64,000 bases of DNA, taken from DASRIA01 sp963816975 (GTDB lineage: Bacteria; Actinomycetota; Thermoleophilia; Solirubrobacterales; JBBDJG01). The translations under genes were made by a program, and so were the position numbers. Shown here in pieces: positions 25,674 to 34,110 of the stretch (positions are counted from its first letter, which is position 1; each line of letters opens with the position of its first letter). The notes beneath the pieces are model-generated. The model had not been told where the DNA came from. It made no database searches and saw nothing but the letters and a program-made list of their open reading frames with translations. The stretch spans positions 186,001 through 250,000 of the forward strand of contig CAWFMD010000001.1 in assembly GCA_963816975.1 (NCBI GenBank), in the 5' to 3' direction.

Positions 25674-25676
25674 CGC

Positions 25677-27176
25677 GTGGGGGAGTCGCCCGACAGCGCG
25701 CTGTCCGGCGCCGCGCTCGACCCGCCGCAGGAGGTGCGCGTGGGACCGATCTCGCCCGATCGCCTGCGGGAAGTCCTCGACCCCGCCGACTGGAAGGAGT
25801 TCGAGCAGGGCGTCGCGCAGGCCCGTGACGTCCTGAAGGGACGCGCCATCTGGATGGTCAACTCGACGGCGGCCGGTGGCGGCGTGGCGGAGATGCTGCG
25901 GTCGTTCGTCGCCTACACGCGCGGAGCGGGCGTCAACGTGCGCTGGATGGTGATGACCGGCACGCCAGAGTTCTTCCGCATCACCAAGCGCATCCACAAC
26001 ATGGTGCATGGCTGGGCCGGGGACGACGGCACGCTGGGGGATGTGGAGCGAGCGGTCTTCGAGAGCGTCTGCGAAGCGAACGCGGACCACGTCGCGAGTG
26101 TCGTGCGTCCCGACGACATCGTGCTCCTGCACGATCCGCAGACGGCAGGGATGGTGCCGGGGATGAAGGCGACCGGCGCGCACGTCGTCTGGCGCAGCCA
26201 CATCGGCGCCGAGCGGCCGAGCGAGCTGGTGCACGGCGCCTGGAGCTTCCTTGGGCAGTACCTGAAGCAGGCCGACGCCTGCATCTTCTCGCGGCACGCC
26301 TACGTGCCGGAGTGGGCAAATGCGCTGCGCACCGAGATCATCCAGCCCTCGATCGACGTGTTCTCGCCCAAGAACCAGGATCTCGACGACGCCACGGTGC
26401 AGTCGATTCTCACCCACGTGGGCCTGGTCGTCGATCATGCGAGCGACCTGCCTCCCACCTACACGCGCCAGGACGGGACTCCCGGTCGTGTCGACCGCAT
26501 GTGCGACGTGCTGAGCACCGGCCCTGCGCCGAGCATGGATGACCCACTCGTCGTGCAGGTGTCGCGCTGGGATCGGCTCAAGGATCACATGGGCGTGATG
26601 CTGGGGTTTGCCGACCACGCCGTGCACTCCGACGCCCATCTGATCCTGGCGGGGCCGAACGTGACCGCGGTGGCCGACGACCCCGAGGGCGCGGACGTCC
26701 TGGAGGAGGTCGCGGCCGCCTGGCGGGAGCTGCCCCATGCCCGTCGCAGCCGGGTGCATCTCGCATGTCTGCCGATGACCGACATCGAGGAGAACGCGGC
26801 GATCGTGAACGCGCTCCAGCGGCATGCCGCGGTGGTCGTGCAGAAGAGCCTCGCCGAGGGCTTCGGCCTGACCGTCGCGGAGGCGATGTGGAAGGCGCGG
26901 CCGGTCGTCGCCAGTGCCGTCGGGGGCATCCAGGATCAGATCGAGGACGGCGTCACCGGCCTGCTGCTCGACGATCCGAGTGACCTCGAGGGCTTCGGCA
27001 GGCAGGTGCTGCGGCTGCTGGACGACGAACCATTGGCCAACCAACTCGGGCGCAGGGCCCGAGAGCAGGTCCGCTCGCAGTTCCTGGCCAACCGGCATGC
27101 GATGCAGTACGTGCGGCTGTTCGCCAGCATCATCGAGGCCCGCGCTGATCAGGCTGCCCGCGCGGCCGCGAGCTGA
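25677..27176 (+). CDS. treT: Trehalose synthase-type glycosyltransferase (GT4)
   Basis: The 499-residue protein has the two Rossmann domains of GT4. The N-terminal part carries IWMVNSTAAGGGVAEMLRS and VVWRSHIGA. The C-terminal part carries VVQVSRWDRLKDHMGV, then VVVQKSLAEGFGLTVAEAMW with the E-x7-E motif, and VVASAVGGIQDQIEDG. This is the pattern of TreT and related trehalose glycosyltransferring synthases, which join NDP-glucose and glucose. The start is a GTG at 25677, three bases after the stress gene's stop, so the two are co-transcribed. Trehalose protects cells in desiccation and dormancy, which fits the neighbourhood. An N-terminal extension of about 45 residues precedes the usual start. 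Confidence 0.85.
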   Translation: MGESPDSALSGAALDPPQEVRVGPISPDRLREVLDPADWKEFEQGVAQARDVLKGRAIWMVNSTAAGGGVAEMLRSFVAYTRGAGVNVRWMVMTGTPEFFRITKRIHNMVHGWAGDDGTLGDVERAVFESVCEANADHVASVVRPDDIVLLHDPQTAGMVPGMKATGAHVVWRSHIGAERPSELVHGAWSFLGQYLKQADACIFSRHAYVPEWANALRTEIIQPSIDVFSPKNQDLDDATVQSILTHVGLVVDHASDLPPTYTRQDGTPGRVDRMCDVLSTGPAPSMDDPLVVQVSRWDRLKDHMGVMLGFADHAVHSDAHLILAGPNVTAVADDPEGADVLEEVAAAWRELPHARRSRVHLACLPMTDIEENAAIVNALQRHAAVVVQKSLAEGFGLTVAEAMWKARPVVASAVGGIQDQIEDGVTGLLLDDPSDLEGFGRQVLRLLDDEPLANQLGRRAREQVRSQFLANRHAMQYVRLFASIIEARADQAARAAAS

Positions 27177-27179
27177 GCG

Positions 27180-28586
27180 TCAGACGCCGGCGGTCGCGAG
27201 CGGGCGCTCCGCGGTCGCCAGCAGCTCGGCCAGCGAGCGTTCCACCTCACGTGCCAGCAGATTCGCGTCGGGTACCGTCTTGCGGTCCGCGTAGATCCCG
27301 AAGAAGCCGCGCTCGGCGACGGTGGTGAAACCGATCGAGATCGCGTGCCGGTCCGCCAGCGGTACGACCGGATAGACCTCGTCGAGCGCGCAGCCTGCCA
27401 TCCACATCGGCTGGCGAGGGCCGGGGATGTTGGAGACGGTGAGGTTGTACGCGCGCGCGCTCGCAACCGCATGAGACACCGCATGCTGCACCGGGTGAGG
27501 CGCGTACGAGACGGCATCCAGGGCGGCCTCGGCGCCGAGGTGCTCGCCCGCCTCCTTGCGCGTGTTCATGCCCAGCCGCACGTCGTCGAGTCGCCGCACG
27601 GGACATGGCTCGTCGCAGGGCAGGTTCACGTACACGAACGAGATGCGGTTGCCGAGGTCGGCGGCCGCGCCCTCGCGCACGCTCACCGGGACCATTGCCT
27701 TCAACCGCGTGGGATCCTCTCCGTGCTCGCGCAGATAGGCGCGCACTCCGCCGGCGGCGACCGCCAGCACCACGTCGTTGATGGTGGTGCCGAAGCGCTC
27801 CTTCACGCGGCGCAGGTCGTCCAGGGGCCGTGACACGGTGGCCAGCGTCCGCAGCGGCGAGATCGGCTCGTTCAGCACATGGTGCGGGGTGGAGGGGTTC
27901 AGCGCATGGAAGAGCGCCCGGCCCGCGCGCGCCGCTTCGCCGGCAACGCTCACGACGCGCCGGGGCGAGCGCATCAGCCGGGCCGGGAGCCGCAGCAGGC
28001 GCAGCTCGTCCACGACTCGGTCCTCGATTGCGCGTGCCAGCAGCTCCGAGCGGTCGGGCTCGGGAGCCGGGTCCCAGCGCGGGGGCGGCTCCACCGGCGG
28101 GGTGTCCGGCGTCGCGTCACAGAAGAGACTGGCCAGCTCGACGGCGGCGATCCCGTCGACCATGCAGTGATGGGCCTTGCCCACGACGCCGATGCGCCCG
28201 TCCGCGAGGCGGTCGGCGATCCACACCTGCCACAGCGGCCGGTCGCGCGGTAGCGGGGTGGAGTACACGTGCTCGACCAGGCGCCCGATGTCACGGGCGG
28301 CGGAATGCCGCACGTGGTCGCGGATGTCGAAAGCGGCATCGTCGACCCACTCCGGATCGTGCACGCCGAACGGGACCCATGCGAGCTTCTGGCGGTAGCG
28401 GGGTGCGAAGGGCACGCGCGACTCGATCCGCCGGCGTAGCTCCACGAATGTCGGAGCGGGCTCGCCTTCGCGCGGCCGGAAGATCGCCACCCACCCGACA
28501 TGCATGTGGGCCGTCGGCGACTCCACCTCCAGGAACGCCGCGTCCAACGGCGAGAGGCGCATGCTGCGACCGTTCGGTGCGGCCAT
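27180..28586 (-). CDS. Wax ester synthase/diacylglycerol acyltransferase (WS/DGAT), copy 1
   Basis: The 468-residue protein has the condensation-domain active site HHCMVDG near residue 140 and PLDAAFLEVESPTAHMHVG at the start. The C-terminal part has NDVVLAVAAGGVR and SNIPGPRQPMW. These enzymes make triacylglycerol and wax esters from acyl-CoA; the mycobacterial tgs1 is a dormancy gene. The ATG at 28586 is eight bases after GGGAGG. A GTG at 28604 would place that site inside the coding region. It converges on the trehalose synthase gene with only a 3-bp gap. Confidence 0.9.
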   Translation of the reverse strand: MAAPNGRSMRLSPLDAAFLEVESPTAHMHVGWVAIFRPREGEPAPTFVELRRRIESRVPFAPRYRQKLAWVPFGVHDPEWVDDAAFDIRDHVRHSAARDIGRLVEHVYSTPLPRDRPLWQVWIADRLADGRIGVVGKAHHCMVDGIAAVELASLFCDATPDTPPVEPPPRWDPAPEPDRSELLARAIEDRVVDELRLLRLPARLMRSPRRVVSVAGEAARAGRALFHALNPSTPHHVLNEPISPLRTLATVSRPLDDLRRVKERFGTTINDVVLAVAAGGVRAYLREHGEDPTRLKAMVPVSVREGAAADLGNRISFVYVNLPCDEPCPVRRLDDVRLGMNTRKEAGEHLGAEAALDAVSYAPHPVQHAVSHAVASARAYNLTVSNIPGPRQPMWMAGCALDEVYPVVPLADRHAISIGFTTVAERGFFGIYADRKTVPDANLLAREVERSLAELLATAERPLATAGV

Positions 28587-28667
28587 CGAACCATCCTCCC
28601 TCACGTCGAGTGGTCCTGCGCCTCATCGTGCCACCACCCGGGCCGACGGCGCCATGCCCACTTTGCA

Positions 28668-28691
28668 TTTCCGCGGAAGCTGCGGCGGAAA
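28668..28691. promoter_or_regulatory. Nested palindrome upstream of WS/DGAT copy 1
   Basis: Arms TTTCCGC and GCGGAAA are 10 bp apart, and a second perfect palindrome, TTCCGCGGAA, overlaps the left arm. The site lies about 80-105 bp upstream of the acyltransferase start, in the region between it and the preceding universal stress gene. It is a candidate operator. Confidence 0.35.
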
Positions 28692-28717
28692 CTTGCTATC
28701 CGTCCAGTCGGCGGGAC

Positions 28718-29560
28718 TCAGCCACGTGCGACGAGCACCGAGCACGGGGCCTCGTGGGCCACGCGCTCGCTGACGCTGGCGAGTGCCTTCACCCCGCTGA
28801 GGCGCCGGCTCCCGATCACGATCAGGGACGTCCGTTCCGTGCGGGCGACGTCGACAATCGTGTCCAAAGGCTTGTCGCCGAGTTCGACGACCACCGGCTT
28901 CCGCCCGGTTGCGTCGACGATCTCGCCGGCCTGCCGCGCGACCTCGCGCAGCTCTGCGGCTCCCGCAGCGGTCCCCACCCTCAGCATCAGCACGCCGCAG
29001 TCGAGGTGGGCGGCGATGCGCGCGGCCAGCGTCGCGGCGCGCGCGGAGCTCTTGGAACCATTGCTCGCAAGCAGGATGGGATCCGGAAAACCCGCATCGC
29101 GCTGGGGGCGTCGCGCGACCAGCACCGGGACGTCCGCCTGGTGGACCATCCGCGAAGCCACACTGCCCAGCATGATTCCGCCGGCGCGCGCCCCGGGTCG
29201 TGCCCCCACCGCGATCAGGTCGTAACCGGAGGCAAGTCGGCCGATCGTGCCCGCCTCATCTGATGCGTGTACGAGTTCGGCCGAGACCGGCGTTCCCTGC
29301 TCGGCGGCGAGCGCGGTGGCCGACTCGAGTGCACGACGCGCCCGCGCGTCGCTGAGCGCGGCCATGCGGGTAGGGCCGGCGCCCGTCGTCCACGTGACCG
29401 ACACGAGCTCGAGCGAGCCACCGCCGGCCAGCAAAGCAGCCTGGCGGGCAGCCTCCTGCGCGGCGGGGCTGCCGTCGATGCCGCACATGACCCGCGCGAA
29501 CAGCGGCTCGGTCGCGGCGCGCCCGCGCTCCCTCGCGGAGGGCTGCAATCGGGGTTTCAT
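28718..29560 (-). CDS. Universal stress protein, tandem UspA domains
   Basis: The 280-residue protein has two UspA-fold halves. The first begins ARVMCGIDGSPAAQEAARQA and carries GARPGARAGGIMLGSVASRM. The second begins about residue 165 (ILLASNGSKSSARAATLAA) and ends with the compact VIGSRRLSGVKALASVSERV segment, a weaker loop than in the other stress proteins here. The second domain may therefore not bind ATP. A candidate operator lies 20-33 bp upstream of the start. Confidence 0.87.
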   Translation of the reverse strand: MKPRLQPSARERGRAATEPLFARVMCGIDGSPAAQEAARQAALLAGGGSLELVSVTWTTGAGPTRMAALSDARARRALESATALAAEQGTPVSAELVHASDEAGTIGRLASGYDLIAVGARPGARAGGIMLGSVASRMVHQADVPVLVARRPQRDAGFPDPILLASNGSKSSARAATLAARIAAHLDCGVLMLRVGTAAGAAELREVARQAGEIVDATGRKPVVVELGDKPLDTIVDVARTERTSLIVIGSRRLSGVKALASVSERVAHEAPCSVLVARG

Positions 29561-29579
29561 GTCTGGAGCATCGCCGAGC

Positions 29580-29593
29580 GGACCGCCGGGTTC
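29580..29593. promoter_or_regulatory. GGACC-N4-GGTYC near-palindrome upstream of a universal stress gene
   Basis: GGACCGCCGGGTTC is palindromic except at one position. It lies 20-33 bp before the start of the stress gene that begins at 29560. The same 5-4-5 pattern, fully palindromic, occurs at 48810-48823, also 16-29 bp before a stress gene. Matching distance in two promoters supports a shared role, though a chance match cannot be excluded in 70% GC DNA. Confidence 0.4.
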
Positions 29594-29626
29594 ATCCGCA
29601 GACAGGTGCAGCGATCGTGTGGCGAA

Positions 29627-31030
29627 CTACGCAGGCGCCTCCATGTCGTGGCCTCCCAGCGCGCGCTCGGTCAGCGCTTCCAGGCGCTCGGAGCACACGA
29701 CCGGGTAGGGCGCGGGCGGCTCGCCCGGGACGAGCGCTCGCATGCGCGCCGGCAGCGACGCCAGCTCCGCGGCCGTGCGCTCCCGCATCCGTGCGAGCGG
29801 CTCCGCGCCCACGCGCTCGCCGCCGCGCATGACGGGCACGAGCAGCGGCTGTCCCTCCAGCGATTCGGCGCTGGTCGCGATCACGTCGCCGCACATCGCG
29901 CCGTCCGCCCGGCGGCGGAAGACCTGCTTGGGCCCTGGCATCGTGGCCTTTGCGGGGGATCGCTTGAACGTGGAGCGCCAGCGGCCCGCTGCCGGCATGT
30001 CGGCGACAAGCTTGTAGACGCCGCCCACGGTCGGGGAGTCCCGGCTGGTCCCCAGGTCGGTGCCCACGCCCCATACGTCGATCGGAGCGCCTGCGGCGAC
30101 CAGGCGTGCGATCTGCCGTTCCTCGAGGTCGCCGCTTGCCACGACCTGCGCGTCCGGGCAGCCGGCCGCGTCGAGCAGCGCCCGGGCCTCGCGTGCGAGC
30201 GCGGCCAGGTCTCCCGAGTCGATCCGGGCTCCCGCGAGCCGCACGCCCGCGGCGCGCGCCGCGGAGATCGCGTGCCGCACGCCCTGCACGGCGTCATAGG
30301 TGTCCACGAGCATCACGGCGTTGTCCGGCCAGTCCTCCATGAAGCACCGGAATGCGTCCTCCTCGTGCTCGAACGACATCACGTAGGAGTGCGCCATCGT
30401 CCCGACCGGGCGCAACCCGTAGCGCTTCGCGGCCGCCACGTTCGAGGTGCCGCCCGCGCCCGCGATCGCGGCCGAGCGCGCCACCTTCATCGCGGCGTCC
30501 ACGCCATGGTCGCGCCGCGCCGAGAAGTCCACGAGCCTGCCTGCCCGATCGGGCATCCCGCCGCCGATCGCCAGCACGAGCCGCGCTGCCTTGGTCGCGA
30601 CCGCGGTCTGGAAGTTGATCTGGTTGAGTAGGAGGGTCTCGAGCATCTGCGCCTCGATGCGGGGGGCGGTGACCCGCACCAGCGGCTCGTTCGCAAAGCA
30701 CACGGTTCCCTCGGGCATCGCATCGACGTCACCCGTGAAGCGGAAGGCCGCGAGGTAATCGAGGAATGGCTGGCCGAACCCCTGGGATCGCAGGTACTGG
30801 AGCTCAGCCGGGCCAAAGCGCATCTGGACGACGAGCGAAAGCGCGGGTCCGAGACCGGCCGCCACGAGCCATTCGCGGTGAGGCGGCAGCTCGCGCACGA
30901 ACAGCTCGAACACCGAGACGTCGTTCATGTCGTGGCGGAGGTAGCTCGCCGCCATCGCCAGCTCGTACTGGTCTGTGAGCAGGCTCGTCTCGGGCGGCGT
31001 CAGCAGCCCGGGGTCGTCGGCGTCAGGCAT
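29627..31030 (-). CDS. pncB: Nicotinate phosphoribosyltransferase
   Basis: The 467-residue protein matches the full length of the family. It starts SLLTDQYELAMAASYLRH, carries the phosphoribosyl-binding DFSARRDHGVDAA and SNVAAAKRYGL with the conserved GTMAHSYVMSF, and VRLAGARIDSGDLAALA. It converts nicotinate and PRPP to nicotinate mononucleotide in NAD salvage. In M. tuberculosis the second copy, pncB2 (Rv0573c), is a DosR-regulon gene, which fits its place here between stress genes. It is on the same strand as the stress gene downstream and PEP synthase upstream. Confidence 0.93.
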   Translation of the reverse strand: MPDADDPGLLTPPETSLLTDQYELAMAASYLRHDMNDVSVFELFVRELPPHREWLVAAGLGPALSLVVQMRFGPAELQYLRSQGFGQPFLDYLAAFRFTGDVDAMPEGTVCFANEPLVRVTAPRIEAQMLETLLLNQINFQTAVATKAARLVLAIGGGMPDRAGRLVDFSARRDHGVDAAMKVARSAAIAGAGGTSNVAAAKRYGLRPVGTMAHSYVMSFEHEEDAFRCFMEDWPDNAVMLVDTYDAVQGVRHAISAARAAGVRLAGARIDSGDLAALAREARALLDAAGCPDAQVVASGDLEERQIARLVAAGAPIDVWGVGTDLGTSRDSPTVGGVYKLVADMPAAGRWRSTFKRSPAKATMPGPKQVFRRRADGAMCGDVIATSAESLEGQPLLVPVMRGGERVGAEPLARMRERTAAELASLPARMRALVPGEPPAPYPVVCSERLEALTERALGGHDMEAPA

Positions 31031-31071
31031 CGCCGGCGCAACTTAGCGCGGCGCTGCCGAGTCCGGGCGCT

Positions 31072-33399
31072 CTAGCGTGCCGCGTCGAGCAGCACGCGCC
31101 GCTCGGCCGCCGCGATCAAGCGCCGGGTGCGGTCGACCACGTCCATGTTCACGGAGATCGCATCGATGCCGGCACGCACCAATAGCTCCGCGTACTCGGC
31201 GTGCACCGAGGGCGCCTGGCCGCAGATCGACGTCTGCAGGCCGAGCTTGCGGGCTGTCGGGATCAGCTGCTGCAGGTAGGCGGTCACGGCGGGATCGCGC
31301 TCGTCGAACACTTCGGCAAGCACCTCGGAGTCGCGGTCGGCGCCCAGCACCAGCTGCGTAAGGTCGTTCGACCCGATCGAGATGCCCGCGACGCCGAGCG
31401 CCGCGTAGGCCTCCAGGTTGAACAGCACGGATGGCACCTCCGCCATCACCCACAGCTCGAAGCCCTCGCGGTCGAGCAGCCCGGATTGCGCCACCAGTGC
31501 ACGACACGCGCGCAGCTCCTTTGTCGAGCGCACGAACGGCAGCATCACGTGGAAGTTGGAGTGGCCCGCATCCCAGACGCGCCGCACGGCCTCCAGTTCG
31601 AGCGCGAACACCTCCGGTTCCTGCACGTACCGGTGCGCGCCGCGGAAGCCGATCATCGGGTTGGCCTCCTCCGGCTCGAAGCGGTCCCCGCCCTCCAGGC
31701 CGCGGAACTCGTTGGTGCGGAAGTCGATCGTGCGGTATGTGATCGGCCGCGGTTCGAAGGCGGACGCGAAGGTCGTGAGTGCCTGCGCCATCCGGTCGAC
31801 GAACTCCGGGCCGCGACCCTGCTCGAGCAGCAGGCGCGGATGCGCTCCCGCGAGCGCCTCGATCACCATCAGCTCGGCGCGCAGCAGCCCGACGCCATCG
31901 ACGGACAGCGCGGCCGCGCGCTCCACCTGCGACGGCTCCGACAGGTTGACCAGGAGCTTGGTGCCGGTCACCGGCGCCGCCTCCGCCGCCGGCGCCGTCA
32001 ACGGCACGGCGGCCGGGGCCGGGGCCGCGCCCTGGCGCACGATCCCGTGCGTGGCGTCCACGGTGACGAGCTCACCGTCTCGCAGGCGGGTGGTTCCCTC
32101 GCTGGTGCCCACCAGGCACGGAATCCCGAGCTCACGCGACACGATCGCCGCGTGACACGTCATGCCACCCGAGTCGGTGACGATCGCCGCGGCCTTCCGC
32201 ATCAGCGGCACCCAGTCGGGCGCGGTCATGTGGGTGACCAGCACATCGCCGGCGTTGAGGCGCGTTGCGTCCGACAGCTCGCGGATCACGCGCACAGGAC
32301 CACTCGCCAGGCCGGGCGCCGCGCCCAGGCCCTTGACCAGCTCGGCGCCCAGGTGCACACGGCCGTCCGCGCCGCCGTCGCCGCCCGCCGACGTCACCGG
32401 GCGCGATTGCAGCATCCAGGCCTTGCCGTCGGGGTCGAACGCCCATTCGGTGTCCTGGGCGCTTGCGTAGTGCTCCTCGATGCGACTCCCGAGCACGGCC
32501 AACTCGCCGACCTCGTCGTCGGACAGGGTCGGTTGTCGTCCCTCGTCGCCTTGCAGCATGCGCGTGACCGTGCCGCCGCTGGGCTTGGACTCGATCACCA
32601 GCTCCTTGCCCTTGATGTCACGTTCCTTGATGTGGAGCGTCGGCTTGTCCACCACGTAGCGGTCCGGGGACACGCTGCCCGACACGACTGCTTCGCCGAG
32701 GCCGAACGATCCCTCGATCACCAGCTCGTCGCGGTTTCCGCTGGCGGGGTTGATCGTGAACATCACGCCCGAGCGCGTCGACTGGATCTGGCGCTGCACC
32801 ACGACGGCAATGTCGATGTCGGTTTGGCTGAAGCCCTGTTTCGCCCGGTAGAAGATCGTGCGTGCCCCGAACAGGGAGGCCCAGCAGCGGCGCACCGCGT
32901 CGGCCACGGCCGCGGGGCCCTTGATGTTCAGAAACGTCTCGTTCATGCCCGCGAACGACGCCGCCTCGGTGTCCTCCGCGGTCGCGGAGGAGCGCACGGC
33001 CACGGGCGCTTTGTCCTCGCCCTCGCACACTTGCGCATAGGCCTGCACGATTGCCTGCTCGATCCAGCGCGGCAGGGATTGATCGCGCACCATGGCCTGT
33101 GCCTCCGATGCGCGCCGCTCGAGCTCGGTCACGTCGTCGACGTCGAGGTCACCGAGCAGTGCCGCAAGGCGCTCGCGCAGGTCCGTTTCGTCCACGAACG
33201 CGGCGTAGGTCGGCGCGCCGACCACGAAGCCGCCTGGCACGGGCACGCCGGCCTGGGTCAGCTCGCCGAGGTTGGCGCCCTTGCCGCCGGCCCACGGTAC
33301 GTCGGCGCGGCTGAGGTCAGAGAAGAAGCGGGTGGGGGACGCCTTGGGCCCGGCCGGCGCGGAGCTCTGCTTGGGGGCCTTGACTTGGGTAGTCGTCAT
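31072..33399 (-). CDS. ppsA: Phosphoenolpyruvate synthase
   Basis: The 775-residue protein has three domains in the usual order. The ATP-grasp domain (residues 30-345) contains GGKGANLGELTQAGVPVPGG, AVRSSATAEDTEAASFAG and VMFTINPASG. The phosphohistidine domain carries the catalytic His near residue 414 in GGMTCHAAIVSRELGIP. The PEP/pyruvate barrel ends with the catalytic Cys in TSICGQAPS. The enzyme makes PEP from pyruvate and ATP, feeding gluconeogenesis. The separate pyruvate kinase gene at 53.7 kb catalyses the opposite direction. Length and all key residues are intact. Confidence 0.93.
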   Translation of the reverse strand: MTTTQVKAPKQSSAPAGPKASPTRFFSDLSRADVPWAGGKGANLGELTQAGVPVPGGFVVGAPTYAAFVDETDLRERLAALLGDLDVDDVTELERRASEAQAMVRDQSLPRWIEQAIVQAYAQVCEGEDKAPVAVRSSATAEDTEAASFAGMNETFLNIKGPAAVADAVRRCWASLFGARTIFYRAKQGFSQTDIDIAVVVQRQIQSTRSGVMFTINPASGNRDELVIEGSFGLGEAVVSGSVSPDRYVVDKPTLHIKERDIKGKELVIESKPSGGTVTRMLQGDEGRQPTLSDDEVGELAVLGSRIEEHYASAQDTEWAFDPDGKAWMLQSRPVTSAGGDGGADGRVHLGAELVKGLGAAPGLASGPVRVIRELSDATRLNAGDVLVTHMTAPDWVPLMRKAAAIVTDSGGMTCHAAIVSRELGIPCLVGTSEGTTRLRDGELVTVDATHGIVRQGAAPAPAAVPLTAPAAEAAPVTGTKLLVNLSEPSQVERAAALSVDGVGLLRAELMVIEALAGAHPRLLLEQGRGPEFVDRMAQALTTFASAFEPRPITYRTIDFRTNEFRGLEGGDRFEPEEANPMIGFRGAHRYVQEPEVFALELEAVRRVWDAGHSNFHVMLPFVRSTKELRACRALVAQSGLLDREGFELWVMAEVPSVLFNLEAYAALGVAGISIGSNDLTQLVLGADRDSEVLAEVFDERDPAVTAYLQQLIPTARKLGLQTSICGQAPSVHAEYAELLVRAGIDAISVNMDVVDRTRRLIAAAERRVLLDAAR

Positions 33400-33509
33400 G
33401 GGGGCAGGCTAGCCCCGCTGCGGAGCCACGCTATCGGGACGATGCCGCGCACCGGCTGCGTACTTATCCCTGACGGGTGGGGCCGTTTGGACGAACCGCG
33501 GGGGGCCGG

Positions 33510-33728
33510 TTATTCGACCTTGCCGCGGGCGCCCTTCACGAGCGTGGCGGCGTGGCGGCGCAGCCGCTCGAGATCGGCGCTGATCTGGCCGAGTGCCAAA
33601 CGGGCGCTGCGGAAGCTTTCAGTGTTGCTCGCAGCGGACGCACGCGGGCCCGACGGTGGGGAGGCGGGCCGCACCAACACCGTGGCCGGCTCGATCGATT
33701 CGGACAGTGCCTGTTCTCGCCTCGCCAT
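33510..33728 (-). CDS. Small helical protein of unknown function
   Basis: The 72-residue protein starts with an ATG behind GGAGGAG. The C-terminal half is a predicted amphipathic helix (ARLALGQISADLERLRRHAATL) that could form a coiled coil; the N-terminal half is Ser/Pro-rich. No family is recognised. It lies between the PEP synthase gene and a similar small gene, all on the minus strand, so they may share one transcript. Confidence 0.55.
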   Translation of the reverse strand: MARREQALSESIEPATVLVRPASPPSGPRASAASNTESFRSARLALGQISADLERLRRHAATLVKGARGKVE

Positions 33729-33760
33729 CACTCCTCCTCCCGCAGCGCTGAACGATACCC

Positions 33761-33985
33761 CTATGCGGCGCCGCCATGCGGTCCGTGCCGCAGTCGTTCG
33801 TTTTCCTCCTCGAGCTGGCGCACGCGCCGGCGCAGTGCCACGATCGAGCCCTCGATGCCCGCCACCGATCCGCGCGCCTGGCGCAGCATCTCGATCACCC
33901 GCCGCTGGTCCGCCGCGGCGGACGGTGCACGAGTCGACCGCAGCTGGACTGCTGGGTTTCCTGGGCGATGCTCTGCGTCCGCCAT
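33761..33985 (-). CDS. Small coiled-coil protein
   Basis: The 74-residue protein begins at the ATG six bases after GGAGG; an in-frame ATG two codons earlier is less well placed. Residues 30-70 form a strongly charged heptad-like helix (VIEMLRQARGSVAGIEGSIV, then LRRRVRQLEEENERLRHG) that should dimerise. The family is not recognised. A perfect GGGAC-N4-GTCCC palindrome lies 62-75 bp upstream, suggesting a regulated promoter for this gene and those behind it. Confidence 0.55.
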   Translation of the reverse strand: MADAEHRPGNPAVQLRSTRAPSAAADQRRVIEMLRQARGSVAGIEGSIVALRRRVRQLEEENERLRHGPHGGAA

Positions 33986-34046
33986 GAGCAACCTCCGACG
34001 CTTGACGCTTGCAACCTATGGCGCCGCTCCGCCAATGGCATCGGTG

Positions 34047-34060
34047 GGGACAGCTGTCCC
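34047..34060. promoter_or_regulatory. Perfect palindrome GGGAC-N4-GTCCC, DosR-box-like
   Basis: The site reads GGGACAGCTGTCCC. The mycobacterial DosR consensus core is GGGACTWWAGTCCC, so the outer five bases on both sides agree and only the four central bases differ. It lies between the SQR-like gene and the small coiled-coil gene, upstream of the latter. This is the best sequence match to a DosR-type operator in the window. Confidence 0.5.
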
Positions 34061-34110
34061 GACTCAGTACTTCCCACTGATGGATCCGGCGCCGCGCGAT
34101 ACCGACCTGC

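Noticed and set aside
31201..33987. 928-codon plus-strand frame across the PEP synthase gene
   Set aside because: It is antisense to an intact PEP synthase with all catalytic residues; the translation shows no domain and is Arg/His-rich.
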